Part shown: one piece after another, positions 42,814 through 50,839 of the stretch | Layout: the number at the start of each line of letters is the position of its first letter | Numbering within the stretch: position 1 is the stretch's first letter | Assembly: GCA_900317505.1 (NCBI GenBank) | Contig: ONHB01000022.1 | Span: forward strand, 1-50,839 | Length of the DNA stretch: 50,839 nucleotides | Direction: 5' to 3' | Source: an uncultured Lachnospiraceae bacterium | GTDB lineage: Bacteria; Bacillota; Clostridia; Lachnospirales; Lachnospiraceae | Program-made: the position numbers and the translations under genes | Notes under the pieces: generated by a model | What the model was told of the DNA's origin: nothing | Database searches by the model: none | What the model saw: only the letters and a program-made list of their open reading frames with translations

Positions 42814-43623
42814 TCACGATCCGCTGCCATCATACCGCGATGCGCCGCGCATCCACATTTTATAGCTTAAGTAAAAGAACAGCACGCCGATGACCGGTGA
42901 CAGCCATGACAGTATCGGCACCTCATCAGGTCTTAGAATGACCAGACTCGGATAATATGCGATAAATGCGACAGGCAAAAGAAAGGTAAACAAAAACCGG
43001 AATACCGTATTGTAGATTGTAACCGGATATTTTGCATAATCCTTTAATTTCAGAGACAGATCCAGAATATAAAAGGAATTTTCAATCCAGAAGCAGGTTG
43101 CTGCTGCGGCATTCTGCATGGCCATCATAAAAAGTGATGCTGTGCTCAAAAATACGACCAGCTTTACGATCGCCATAAATGTCACCGGAATTGCCAGATG
43201 ATGCCAGGAATAGCAGATTGTACCAATTCCAAATGCCAGCTGTCCCAGTCCTTTTATATCAAATACCTCCGATTCATAGTAGAAAAAGAGATTGATCGGA
43301 CGAAAACAGTATTTGACAAAATCGCCATCAAAAACATAGCGTCTTAAATTCCAGTTGTTATCCAGAAGACACTGTGTCGGTGTGATGGAGATCAAAGAAA
43401 AGCCGTATAAAAACAGCATTTCATAATATCCCCATCCGTTGATATTGGGGAATTTGCTAAACATCAGCCAGAATGCAGCAAATCCGACGATATTGGTCGC
43501 GATCATTCCAAGCGTGGAAATCACAAAATCCGCCCGGTAGCTCATCCTGCTCTTGATGTCCTGCGTGATAATTTTAAAATAAATTTTGAAATAAAAGGCA
43601 ATGCCCCGTTTTTTTACATCCAT
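42814..43623 (-). CDS. ABC-2 family exporter permease (COG3694/DUF990 type)
   Basis: A 269-residue permease with six membrane segments and the pattern of the paired ABC-2 permeases of the COG3694 type: an amphipathic N-terminus (IAFYFKIYFKIITQDIKSRM), RADFVISTLGMIATNIVGF as first helix, and a characteristic PINLFFYY before a central break. It pairs with the next permease and ATPase, encoded upstream, to form an exporter of unknown substrate; related systems include antibiotic or glycolipid exporters. It is the last gene of the operon. Confidence 0.88.
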   Translation of the reverse strand: MDVKKRGIAFYFKIYFKIITQDIKSRMSYRADFVISTLGMIATNIVGFAAFWLMFSKFPNINGWGYYEMLFLYGFSLISITPTQCLLDNNWNLRRYVFDGDFVKYCFRPINLFFYYESEVFDIKGLGQLAFGIGTICYSWHHLAIPVTFMAIVKLVVFLSTASLFMMAMQNAAAATCFWIENSFYILDLSLKLKDYAKYPVTIYNTVFRFLFTFLLPVAFIAYYPSLVILRPDEVPILSWLSPVIGVLFFYLSYKMWMRGASRYDGSGS

Positions 43624-43626
43624 ACA

Positions 43627-44436
43627 TCAACCTCCATTTACCGTTACCTGTTTTATGGATACCTTCCAGAACAGGCGGCTTATGACCGACATAAGAACAG
43701 CCCATCCAAGCGATATCAGAAGCTTTGACAGGATCATTTTCTGATCCGTGCCATCACTCAACAACAATGTAAGCGGCGTATCATAGATTGCCCTAAACGG
43801 CAGATAATCGATCACAGTACGAAGCTTATCCGGGAAAAATGCCAGCGGGATCGTAGCACCGGATAACAGAGTCACAACGGCCTGCTTCATGATATTGATG
43901 CCCCAGATTGACTCCGTATACAGACAGATCGTTCCAACAATAAAATCAATTTCATAGTTGATAACAACCGCCAGAATAACAGCGATCATAAAATACACTA
44001 AGTTGATACCCAGTCCGATCGTTCCTTTTGTCACCAAAAGCACAATGATAAAGGTCGGAATAAATGTAAATACAAAGTTGACAACAAAGCTTCCGGACAC
44101 ACTCCAGAATAAATAATTCCGGTATTCCATGGGACGGATGAGATTGAGCGCGATCTTGCCGCTCTGGATGTCCCTTCCCATCTCCCAGACAATGTACATT
44201 TCCATGAAATTGAAAAGCGCCGTTGCCAGAACCAGATAGATCATGGTGCTTTCAAACGTCATGCCATTGACCACGTCACTGCCGGATGATGCAAATATCG
44301 CCTTCCACACAAAATAAATCAGCGTCAGGTATAAAAGATTCCCAAATACCATCACAGCAAGGGACATCCGGTAATTGATACATTCGATAATTCCGGCTCG
44401 TGTCAGAGCCAGATATTTTTTAAACCGGTTCATCAT
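43627..44436 (-). CDS. ABC-2 family exporter permease (COG4587 type)
   Basis: A 269-residue permease with six membrane segments, distinct from its neighbour: KYLALTRAGIIECINYRMSL near the start and LIRPMEYRNYLFW in the middle. The ATG overlaps the stop of the ATPase gene by 4 bases, and the second permease follows 3 bases later, so all three proteins are made in equal amounts. The protein likely forms one half of the export channel. Confidence 0.88.
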   Translation of the reverse strand: MMNRFKKYLALTRAGIIECINYRMSLAVMVFGNLLYLTLIYFVWKAIFASSGSDVVNGMTFESTMIYLVLATALFNFMEMYIVWEMGRDIQSGKIALNLIRPMEYRNYLFWSVSGSFVVNFVFTFIPTFIIVLLVTKGTIGLGINLVYFMIAVILAVVINYEIDFIVGTICLYTESIWGINIMKQAVVTLLSGATIPLAFFPDKLRTVIDYLPFRAIYDTPLTLLLSDGTDQKMILSKLLISLGWAVLMSVISRLFWKVSIKQVTVNGG

Positions 44437-45437
44437 ACGCCCTCCCTGTAGATTTTCTTGATAACATCCTCCGTGGAAATTTCTTCTAACTGCATATCCC
44501 TGATCTCATGCTTTTCCTGTACCTTTTTCAACACATTCAGTACCTTGATCTGCTCTTCATTGATCAGGATAGATATCCATTCCTCATCATGTGAGATCCG
44601 CACATCCATTCTGGCGAGTTCTTTTTCAAGATGTTCTTCCACCACATCCATATCCTCATTGGGTCTGATTTTCAGTGTACGATAGGATCCGAAAAACTGA
44701 CGCAAGTGTCGGATGTCATTGTCATAAAGCATTTTACCCTTATCAATGATCACAATCCTCTCACACAGTGCATCCACATCGCCCATATCATGCGTTGTTA
44801 AAATAACAGTCGTGTTCTTTTGCTTATTCAGCTCTAATATCAGTTCGCGGATCTTGCTTTTCATGGCAACATCCAGACCAATCGTAGGTTCGTCTAAAAA
44901 GACCACCTTGGGATTGTGCAAAAATGCCGCCAGAATATCGCTCAGGGTGCGCTGTCCCAAAGACATCTGACGCACAGGCTTATGCAAAATCTCTTCAAAA
45001 TTGACCAGCCCGCCGTAAAGCTCCATCATATCATCATAATCCTTTTGCGGTATCTGATAGATATCCTTTAAAAGCTTAAACGATTCGATCAGTGGCAATG
45101 CCCACCACAGCTGCGACCGCTGTCCAAATACAACACCGATCTCCTGCGAATTGGCAGTACGGTTTTTGTACGGTATCCTTCCGTTGACCATCAATTCTCC
45201 GCTTGTCGGCTCCAATACACCGGTCATCATCTTGATCGTTGTGGACTTTCCGGCTCCGTTTGGTCCTAAAAATCCGACAATCTCACCCTGACCGACCGAT
45301 AGCGAAATATCATCGACAGCCCGGATAATCTTATAATCTCTTGAGAAAAGATCCTGAAAGCTTCCCTTCAGACCTTCTCTTCTATTTAATACTTTAAATT
45401 CTTTGGTGATGTTTTTTAGTTCGATCATCTTCTCCAT
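44433..45437 (-). CDS. ABC exporter ATP-binding protein (COG4586 type)
   Basis: A 334-residue ATPase. Walker A GPNGAGKST is at about residue 58, the signature is the degenerate MSLGQR (about 163), Walker B is VVFLDEPTIGLD (about 180) and the switch His is in TTHDMGD. The C-terminal 100 residues form an extra domain typical of drug-type exporters. The degenerate LSGGQ motif (SLGQR) is normal for this group. It is the first gene of the three-gene unit, and an inverted repeat lies upstream. Confidence 0.93.
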   Translation of the reverse strand: MEKMIELKNITKEFKVLNRREGLKGSFQDLFSRDYKIIRAVDDISLSVGQGEIVGFLGPNGAGKSTTIKMMTGVLEPTSGELMVNGRIPYKNRTANSQEIGVVFGQRSQLWWALPLIESFKLLKDIYQIPQKDYDDMMELYGGLVNFEEILHKPVRQMSLGQRTLSDILAAFLHNPKVVFLDEPTIGLDVAMKSKIRELILELNKQKNTTVILTTHDMGDVDALCERIVIIDKGKMLYDNDIRHLRQFFGSYRTLKIRPNEDMDVVEEHLEKELARMDVRISHDEEWISILINEEQIKVLNVLKKVQEKHEIRDMQLEEISTEDVIKKIYREGV

Positions 45438-45587
45438 ATATTATTTTTGCAGCTGGCGTTCGTTATTTGTCAGCTGTACTCCCCCTTTTCTTTTGTGTTT
45501 TTGATGTTTCCACCTGTTCTGTTTTTTATTTGTTTTATCCTTTTATTCACTCCTAAAGCAACAATATATTGTACTGCCCTCGTTTCT

Positions 45588-45609
45588 AAGTAAATTGAGA
45601 AATTTACTT
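45588..45609. promoter_or_regulatory. Inverted repeat upstream of the ABC exporter operon
   Basis: AAGTAAATT, GAGA, AATTTACTT: a perfect 9-base inverted repeat about 20 bases before a TACAAT box (minus strand) in the 196-base gap upstream of the ATPase gene. On the plus strand a T-run follows, but there is no plus-strand gene to terminate. It may be a regulator site or a MATE-gene 3' structure. Confidence 0.4.
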
Positions 45610-45633
45610 ATTTTTTAAAAGTTAAATTTCGTT

Positions 45634-47019
45634 TTAATTTTTCAATCGTTTCAGATATACTCTGCACAAAAACAGGCAGATCATGAATGATACCACAAAG
45701 GATACCGGCTGTGCTTCCTGTATTCCGTCCATCCCTCTGATCTGTGCAAATAAAAGTAATGTCGGGATAAAGACCAGTCCGCTTCTTAGGCTGGAGCCGA
45801 GACTTGCCAAAAGCTTTGCTCCCGTACTCTGAAATCCCATTTCAACCATCATGGTAAGCGGCACAAACAACATTCCGATACTCATCAGATGCAGAGCTCT
45901 GATACCCAATGCCACAACATTCGCATCGTCTCTTAAAAGACGAATCAGCTGTGGAGCCAATCCATACATGGGGATCATCAAAAGTGCCAGCACAATTTCT
46001 TCCAGAATAAGCGCAGTCCAAAATCCTCTTCTGACACGATCCTTTTTGCCCGCTCCGTAATTAAAGCTGCTGATTGGCTGAAATCCCTGCCCAATTCCGA
46101 TTGCAACCGCCATCGGGAAAAAGCTGATACGTGATACAATACTCATTGCCGCAACCGCTTCGTCTCCGTAAATACCGGAACAGCCATTTAACAGCATCGT
46201 TGCCACACTGTTTAATCCCTGGCGCAAAAGACTTGGAAATCCGGTAGCCATAATCTCAAAGAATGTCCCGGCTTTTTTGGAAATATACCGGAATGCGATC
46301 TTGGTCTCCGTTTTACCGGATAAAAACATAAACAATAAGATTCCGAAGCTGAAAAGCTGCGAAACCGCCGTTGCAATACCGGCTCCCGCAATGCCAAGCT
46401 TCAATCCAAACATCAACACTGCATCCAGCCCGATATTGACCACCGCACCACTCATCATGCCAACCGTTCCGAGCTTAGCCTTTCCCTCATATCGCAACAG
46501 ATTGTTCATCGTAAGACTGGATGTAAAAAACGGCGCAGCAAGCGCAATATATGTGATGTAAGTCTTTGCGTATGGCGCAATCGTATCGGTGCTTCCCAGA
46601 ATAACCAGAATGGGACGCATAAATACAAATGTCAGAACAGACATCAATAATCCGATCGAAAACGATAAAAAGAAACCTGTTGAGGTATATTCCATTGCCT
46701 CATCCAGTTTTTGCGCTCCAAGCCTCCGGGACATGATACTTCCGGCTCCCTGTCCGCACATAAATGCAACCGCCTGCAGTATCGCCATAAATCCAAAGAC
46801 AACTCCGGTCGCTCCACTCTGACTGGTTCCCAATGTCCCTACAAATGCCGTATCAACCAGATTGTAAATATTGGTGACCATCATACTTATGATGGTGGGA
46901 ATCGCCAGCTTTACTAAAAGCTTTTCAACCGGTTCGGTTGTCATTTTTATAAATTGCCGTTGCTGGTCTTGTTGTTGTTTTTCTTGCTGCTGTTTTCTAT
47001 TTTGATGTTGCTCTTCCAT
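45634..47019 (-). CDS. MATE family efflux transporter with a Gln-rich N-terminus
   Basis: A 461-residue MATE exporter with twelve membrane segments. Family text includes IPTIISMMVTNIYNLVDTAFVG (first helices), CGQGAGSIMSRRLGA and in the second half GIGQGFQPISSFNYGAGK, typical of the NorM/DinF-like cluster. A 25-residue, highly charged and Gln-rich N-terminus (QQQEKQQQDQQ) precedes helix 1; its codons are repetitive. Its substrate is unknown. GGTGA lies before the ATG. It appears monocistronic. Confidence 0.92.
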   Translation of the reverse strand: MEEQHQNRKQQQEKQQQDQQRQFIKMTTEPVEKLLVKLAIPTIISMMVTNIYNLVDTAFVGTLGTSQSGATGVVFGFMAILQAVAFMCGQGAGSIMSRRLGAQKLDEAMEYTSTGFFLSFSIGLLMSVLTFVFMRPILVILGSTDTIAPYAKTYITYIALAAPFFTSSLTMNNLLRYEGKAKLGTVGMMSGAVVNIGLDAVLMFGLKLGIAGAGIATAVSQLFSFGILLFMFLSGKTETKIAFRYISKKAGTFFEIMATGFPSLLRQGLNSVATMLLNGCSGIYGDEAVAAMSIVSRISFFPMAVAIGIGQGFQPISSFNYGAGKKDRVRRGFWTALILEEIVLALLMIPMYGLAPQLIRLLRDDANVVALGIRALHLMSIGMLFVPLTMMVEMGFQSTGAKLLASLGSSLRSGLVFIPTLLLFAQIRGMDGIQEAQPVSFVVSFMICLFLCRVYLKRLKN

Positions 47020-47115
47020 AATGATTCACCACAAATGTTTACTACCCATTATATAGTCTATGCATTTCTTTTCCGAATGACAAATATGCAACAAACATAC
47101 CAACTATTAATATCC

Positions 47116-47604
47116 CTACAATGCCTTTTCATAGCAATAAAAAGGCTGCTCATACATAAAAACTTCCCCAACCTGCCGAAAGTTCAGATGACTATACGCC
47201 CGAAGGGCTTTGACATTGTGCTTGTTGACTAAAAAATGGATGCTTTTATATCCACGCTTCCTGATTTCTTCCATTGCAAAGCCAAGCATCTTCTGTGCCA
47301 GTCCCTGATTTTGACAATCCGGGCGCACAGCAAGTCTGGCAGCTTCCTTTCCGGGCGCCAGCTCCTTTGACCACTGTGGAAGCTTATCCACATTTTCATC
47401 CTCGTCAATGGATACTGCGGCAATAATCTCGCCGGCATCATTCCTTAAGATAATCAGAGCCTGATTTGAAAGATCCATATCAATCTCTTTTTCACCGGGA
47501 TAATGCTCGTCCCATGGGCAGAACTGACGGCCAAGCTGGGCTTTATACAGGCTTAGTATCTCCTGTTTATCCTTTTCACATGCCAGTTCATATTTCTCAT
47601 TCAT
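47116..47604 (-). CDS. GNAT family N-acetyltransferase
   Basis: A 162-residue acetyltransferase with the acetyl-CoA loop ARLAVRPDCQNQGLAQKMLGFA (Q-x-x-G-x-A/G type, about residue 95) and a C-terminal YERPFYCYEKAL-like end. Members transfer an acetyl group to an amine of an antibiotic, amino acid or protein. Its ATG overlaps the stop of the MATE gene in ATGA, so the pair is cotranslated. An acetyltransferase encoded with an exporter suggests a shared substrate, for example a toxic amine that is acetylated or expelled. Confidence 0.92.
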   Translation of the reverse strand: MNEKYELACEKDKQEILSLYKAQLGRQFCPWDEHYPGEKEIDMDLSNQALIILRNDAGEIIAAVSIDEDENVDKLPQWSKELAPGKEAARLAVRPDCQNQGLAQKMLGFAMEEIRKRGYKSIHFLVNKHNVKALRAYSHLNFRQVGEVFMYEQPFYCYEKAL

Positions 47605-48971
47605 AATCCCTGCTTCTCCCCAATATGATTGACAACATTCCTAAAGATCACAACCATCATGCTCACGCTGACGATCAATGCAAAAACCTCTGCAATCGGA
47701 AATGCCCACCATACATAAATGACATTGCCAAGTCTGGACAAAAACCATGCTGCCGGAAGCAGAACGATCAACTGTCTGATCAAGGATACAAACATACTGT
47801 AAATACCGTTTCCAAGTGCCTGATAAAAGCTTCCGAATACAATTCCAACTGCCGCAAGCGGGAAATGGATACTGATAATCCGAAGCGCCGGAACACCAAT
47901 CTCCATCATATGATCAGATGCGGCAAACATCCGCAAAAATGCATCCGGAAACAGTTGGAAAATCAGCAGACCAAATAACATAATACACATGGCATAAGTC
48001 ACGCCCAGTTTTAATGTCTTGACAACCCTGTCACGGTATCCGGCCCCATAATTATACGCGATAATCGGCACCATACCATTATTCAAACCGAATACCGGCA
48101 TGAAAATAAAGCTCTGGATCTTGAAATAGACACCAAATACTGCTGTCGCGGTAGAAGAAAATGTGATCAAAATCCGGTTCATACCATAAGTCATCAATGA
48201 TCCGATGGCCTGCATAATAATAGAAGGAATACCTACTGAATAAATCTTTCCAATCATGGAAGGATCAGGCTTGAAGCCTTTCATACTCAGAGAAATTTCC
48301 TTATTGAATTTCAGGTTAAAAAACAAAGCAAGGGCGCTTCCGACACACTGTCCAAAAATCGTAGCAATCGCAGCACCTGCCACACCCATCCTGGGCATTC
48401 CAAACAAACCAAAGATCAGAATAGGATCCATAATAATATTGATGATCGCTCCGACTGTCTGCGTAATCATGGAAAAAATAGTTTTCCCGGTAGACTGCAA
48501 TAGCTTTTCCAGCATCATCTGCATCAACATACCGATTGAGAAAACACAGACAATGGTCAGGTACTGGATTCCATAAGAAACAATCTCGGCATCATCTGTC
48601 TGACTGCGATAAAATATTCCGACAAAACACAATCCGATTATCAATGCTACAAGGTAAGTCATCACCGCCAAAAAGATTGCGTTCGCTGCTGCCTTGCTGG
48701 CTTTCTTATTATCTTTTTCTCCCAGCGCTTTGGAAAGCACCGCATTGACACCAACGCCGGTTCCGGTTCCAAATGCAATTAAGAGAGCCTGTATCGGGAA
48801 AGCAAGTGACACGGCTGTCAGTGCATTTTCATTGATACGGGAAACAAAAATACTGTCTACAATGTTATACAAAGCCTGTACCAGCATGGATATCATCATA
48901 GGCAATGACATACTGATCAGCAACTTATTGACAGGCATGACTCCCATTTTATTTTCTTTCATAACATTCAC
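47601..48971 (-). CDS. MATE family efflux transporter
   Basis: A 456-residue exporter with twelve membrane segments. PVNKLLISMSLPMMISMLVQALYN begins helix 1, and FGTGTGVGVNAVLSKALGEKD and GLNNGMVPIIAYNYGAGYRDR are the conserved half-signatures. It is related to, but clearly distinct from, the two other MATE proteins in this window. It shares an operon with the GNAT gene downstream, with overlapping stop and start codons. Confidence 0.92.
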   Translation of the reverse strand: MNVMKENKMGVMPVNKLLISMSLPMMISMLVQALYNIVDSIFVSRINENALTAVSLAFPIQALLIAFGTGTGVGVNAVLSKALGEKDNKKASKAAANAIFLAVMTYLVALIIGLCFVGIFYRSQTDDAEIVSYGIQYLTIVCVFSIGMLMQMMLEKLLQSTGKTIFSMITQTVGAIINIIMDPILIFGLFGMPRMGVAGAAIATIFGQCVGSALALFFNLKFNKEISLSMKGFKPDPSMIGKIYSVGIPSIIMQAIGSLMTYGMNRILITFSSTATAVFGVYFKIQSFIFMPVFGLNNGMVPIIAYNYGAGYRDRVVKTLKLGVTYAMCIMLFGLLIFQLFPDAFLRMFAASDHMMEIGVPALRIISIHFPLAAVGIVFGSFYQALGNGIYSMFVSLIRQLIVLLPAAWFLSRLGNVIYVWWAFPIAEVFALIVSVSMMVVIFRNVVNHIGEKQGL

Positions 48972-49012
48972 TCCTCATATATGTACTTCATATTTACTTT
49001 TATCAAAAGCGC

Positions 49013-49054
49013 AAAAATGACCGCTTCACCATTGTACAACGGAAAGCAGTCATT
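49013..49054 (-). terminator. Rho-independent terminator after the 49076-49681 gene
   Basis: Minus strand: AATGACTGCTT pairs with AAGCGGTCATT (one mismatch) around about 17 bases and is followed by TTTTG. It lies about 20 bases past the stop. Confidence 0.6.
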
Positions 49055-49075
49055 CGCAAATCAAACTCATTACAA

Positions 49076-49681
49076 TTATCGTATCGCAACAATCATTAAT
49101 ATCATGGCTACGATCAACACAACCAAATAAATCTTTGTCAGCTTCGGATTGATCTCATCCACTTTGTTACGATAAACAACACCGACAATGCTCAAAATCA
49201 GAATCAGTGCTGCAGATACTAACCGCATATATGCGTTTTTCTTGTAATTTAAGTCTAAACTGCTTGTTCGCCCGGCAGGATATGTCAATTCAATTCCCTC
49301 GTCAACTTGATCCAGTACATCTGTAATTTCACTTAAAATATCATGATCTGTAATTTTCTTCGCGAGTCCTGTAATCTCGACTCCCGCAGAATCAATCGTA
49401 TATCCATCTTCATCAAAAGTATCATTACCCCAGTTTTTGGATGCCAAGATCACATAGCTTTCCATTGTTTCTTCATTAATAGCCCAGTAATAATGATCGG
49501 TCCCTATCGGAATTAGTCCATTGATACTATGTTCAACTGCTAAAATCTCAGCTCCGGCATCAATCCTGACTGTATACAGATCATCCTTGTTAGTCAGGTC
49601 ATTAATCCCTGTAATAGCTAAAAAAGCAATTACTACAATTACAAAAATAGTCAGAACCACTGTCTGCAGCTTTTTCTTCAT
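49076..49681 (-). CDS. Membrane-anchored exported protein, function unknown
   Basis: A 201-residue protein with one N-terminal membrane segment (about 8-27), an extracellular domain of about 110 residues, and two membrane segments at the C-terminus (about 150-170, 182-200). I start it at the ATG before KKKLQ, with AGGGGGA upstream. The exported part begins DDLYTVRIDAGAEILAVEHS and contains GTDHYYWAINEETMESYVILAS; I recognise no family. It is monocistronic with its own terminator. Confidence 0.7.
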   Translation of the reverse strand: MKKKLQTVVLTIFVIVVIAFLAITGINDLTNKDDLYTVRIDAGAEILAVEHSINGLIPIGTDHYYWAINEETMESYVILASKNWGNDTFDEDGYTIDSAGVEITGLAKKITDHDILSEITDVLDQVDEGIELTYPAGRTSSLDLNYKKNAYMRLVSAALILILSIVGVVYRNKVDEINPKLTKIYLVVLIVAMILMIVAIR

Positions 49682-49840
49682 AAAATTTGTCCCCCTGGTA
49701 TTCTCTCTCATATGAATTCATTTAGTACATGACATCAATAAACTAACTATACCATACACATTCGTTCCCAGACAACGACTAATTTACCATACACATTATC
49801 ATATACATTATCTGTCGTTATTTACCGCTATCCATCCTGT

Positions 49841-50326
49841 CTACAAATATCTCTCCGTCCCCGGATATCCCAACTCATTCAACAGATACACATAGCTTTT
49901 ATCCTGCATCCTCGCTTCGGATTCTGACCGCAGCCTGTCATATTTCTTCTGCTTGCTGCCGGTCATAATCAGGATCACATCAACAATCGCGCCAATGATC
50001 AGGACAACTCCCATGATCAGAAAGACAACCGGCATCAACCACTGCATATGCTCCGGTGTCCCAATCTGATATCGGAAAAGCAGATGAATCCCGCGATACA
50101 GGACAAACGCTCCAAAAAGTCCCATGATCAGCCTGCTCCGAATAGAAAATGCATCTGACGGTATCCCTTCAACAGCAATCTCATGGCATCTTGGATCCAG
50201 ATAATATGCCTGGCATTTTTTGCACCGCTTTACCGGACTTTCATATCTTTTTTTACTGTATTCATTATAAGATAATAATTTACTGCCACATCTTTTGCAG
50301 CATATGATCTGTTTATCGTCTGTCAT
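49841..50326 (-). CDS. Zinc-ribbon membrane protein, function unknown
   Basis: A 161-residue protein. The N-terminus carries CKRCGSK and CKKCQAY about 22 residues apart, a two-knuckle zinc ribbon typical of small Firmicutes membrane proteins. Two membrane segments follow (about 68-86 and 93-120), then a charged helix. The zinc ribbon is cytoplasmic, from the positive residues next to the first helix. No function can be assigned. The C-terminus (QDKSYVYLLNELGYPGTERYL) is conserved-looking but unknown to me. Confidence 0.72.
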   Translation of the reverse strand: MTDDKQIICCKRCGSKLLSYNEYSKKRYESPVKRCKKCQAYYLDPRCHEIAVEGIPSDAFSIRSRLIMGLFGAFVLYRGIHLLFRYQIGTPEHMQWLMPVVFLIMGVVLIIGAIVDVILIMTGSKQKKYDRLRSESEARMQDKSYVYLLNELGYPGTERYL

Positions 50327-50369
50327 TCATTCCCCGCTCCCTCGTTATACACACATTCTGATATTTTTG

Positions 50370-50480
50370 CTATTCAACACGAAATTCTATCATGTTATTT
50401 TCAATATCATAAAACGTTTCCTGGTAGTGTCGTTCTTTTACATCGACAGAAACATCCGCGTTCCATATTTCATTTTCCTC
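50370..50480 (-). pseudogene. Remnant of a VOC (glyoxalase-fold) type gene
   Basis: Thirty-six codons remain in frame before a TAG, with no start codon and a stop just upstream of the stretch. The end, HYQETFYDIENNMIEFRVE, matches the usual last strand of VOC proteins (a metal-ligand Glu in xIEF). The rest of the 316-base gap (50327-50642) holds only AT-rich sequence and a degenerate piece resembling the modular repeat (GAGACCCTGCCAAACA and TTTTGCCCCTAACATCAT near 50511-50546). The call rests on a short match. Confidence 0.35.
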
Positions 50481-50642
50481 TTATACTTTCAAAAGCCTGT
50501 AGTTTATATGAGACCCTGCCAAACAATACCTTTTGCCCCTAACATCATATAATTACTATGTCATAGATTTTTTCTATATGCAAGCAAAAAGGGAAAAGCT
50601 ATTGCCAAGTCAGTTTTATGTAAACTGCCAGTTTAAAAGAAT

Positions 50643-50685
50643 AAAAAAACAGGAACCCCACGTACTAACACGTCAAATTCCTGTT
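50643..50685 (-). terminator. Rho-independent terminator after atpC (end of the F-ATPase operon)
   Basis: Minus strand: ACAGGAA pairs with TTCCTGT, with an inner GACGTG / CGTG stem, followed by a run of seven T. It lies about 22 bases past the atpC stop. Confidence 0.88.
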
Positions 50686-50707
50686 CTCCATCTTAAATCA
50701 TAATATT

Positions 50708-50839
50708 TTATTTACAGCCTCTAAGCCTTGCCATCGCTCTTGCCATGGATGCCCGCGATACATGGTATTCGATAATGCTCTGCTTTTGCTGCATCTGCTC
50801 CTTGGCACGCTCTAAAGCCGCCTGCGCACGGAACTTATC
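50708..50839 (-). CDS. atpC: ATP synthase epsilon subunit, C-terminal part (cut by window edge)
   Basis: The frame is open to the right edge of the window. The 43 visible residues have the two-helix pattern of the epsilon C-terminal domain: ALERAKEQMQQKQS then SRASMARAMARLRG, the latter matching the usual A-x-A-L-A-R-A-x-x-R-L-K/R end. This domain can inhibit ATP hydrolysis in the F1 head. In Lachnospiraceae, atpC is the last gene of the F-type ATP synthase operon, which should lie beyond the window. A terminator follows. Confidence 0.85.
   Translation of the reverse strand, partial: DKFRAQAALERAKEQMQQKQSIIEYHVSRASMARAMARLRGCK

Noticed and set aside
45588..45620. Plus-strand terminator
   Set aside because: The hairpin is followed by a T-run on the plus strand, but no plus-strand gene lies to its left within several kilobases.

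Overview
The window looks like chromosome of a low-GC Gram-positive gut anaerobe of the Lachnospiraceae type (Clostridia). The evidence is the family set (DUF4364, DUF4250, single-domain malic enzyme, MetQ-type lipoproteins, HrcA/CIRCE control of clpB), AAGGAGG-type ribosome binding sites, TTGACA/TATAAT promoters, and the rho / rpmE / DUF1385 / prmC / prfA block next to membrane genes. No rRNA, tRNA, CRISPR array, prophage or complete insertion sequence is visible. Genus is not resolved from sequence alone.

Layout. 1-8.5 kb, mostly minus strand: the end of a TetR-type regulator, a MATE exporter, an AI-2E family permease, release factor RF1 (prfA), its methyltransferase (prmC), a DUF1385 membrane protein, L31 (rpmE), Rho and a small membrane protein. 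8.5-13.1 kb: malic enzyme, DUF4364 protein, a membrane protein and RarA, interleaved with copies of a modular, hairpin-rich repeat bounded by the palindrome TGATATCA. 13.1-18.2 kb: polysaccharide deacetylase, a TetR/ATC-hydrolase-like pair with a clear tandem operator, a membrane protein, one intact and one broken Rpn-type nuclease gene. 18.4-21.5 kb: the methionine ABC importer metN-metI-metQ, preceded by a leader encoding a 35-residue peptide packed with Met and Cys and followed by an intrinsic terminator, the strongest candidate for an undescribed regulatory system here. 21.6-26.5 kb: glgB, split chromate-type transporter, an orphan 2Fe-2S/ASKHA protein, DUF4250. 26.5-31.8 kb: HtrA protease, ClpB under a perfect CIRCE, and a DUF4160/DUF2442-HTH pair with an operator inside its promoter. 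32-34.7 kb: a hypothetical gene, a DUF4430 lipoprotein with an ECF S component, and an AlkD-like protein.

34.8-42.7 kb is a cell-surface polymer operon on the minus strand: prealbumin-like membrane protein, VTC-type domain protein, DUF4956, CotH-like kinase, MBOAT acyltransferase, DHHW/AlgJ-like partner and a cellulose-synthase-like GT2. Three of its seven genes look damaged: GT2 lacks the middle of its catalytic domain, DUF4956 has an out-of-frame internal deletion, and MBOAT is out of frame with its ribosome binding site by one T. With the broken Rpn gene and a gap in the ASKHA protein, this makes a cluster of internal-deletion scars that is either real decay or an assembly problem.

42.8-50.8 kb: a three-gene ABC-2 exporter of the COG4586/4587/3694 type, two more MATE exporters (one coupled to a GNAT acetyltransferase), two small membrane proteins, a remnant of a VOC-type gene, and at the right edge the 3' end of atpC, the last gene of the F-type ATP synthase operon, with its terminator.
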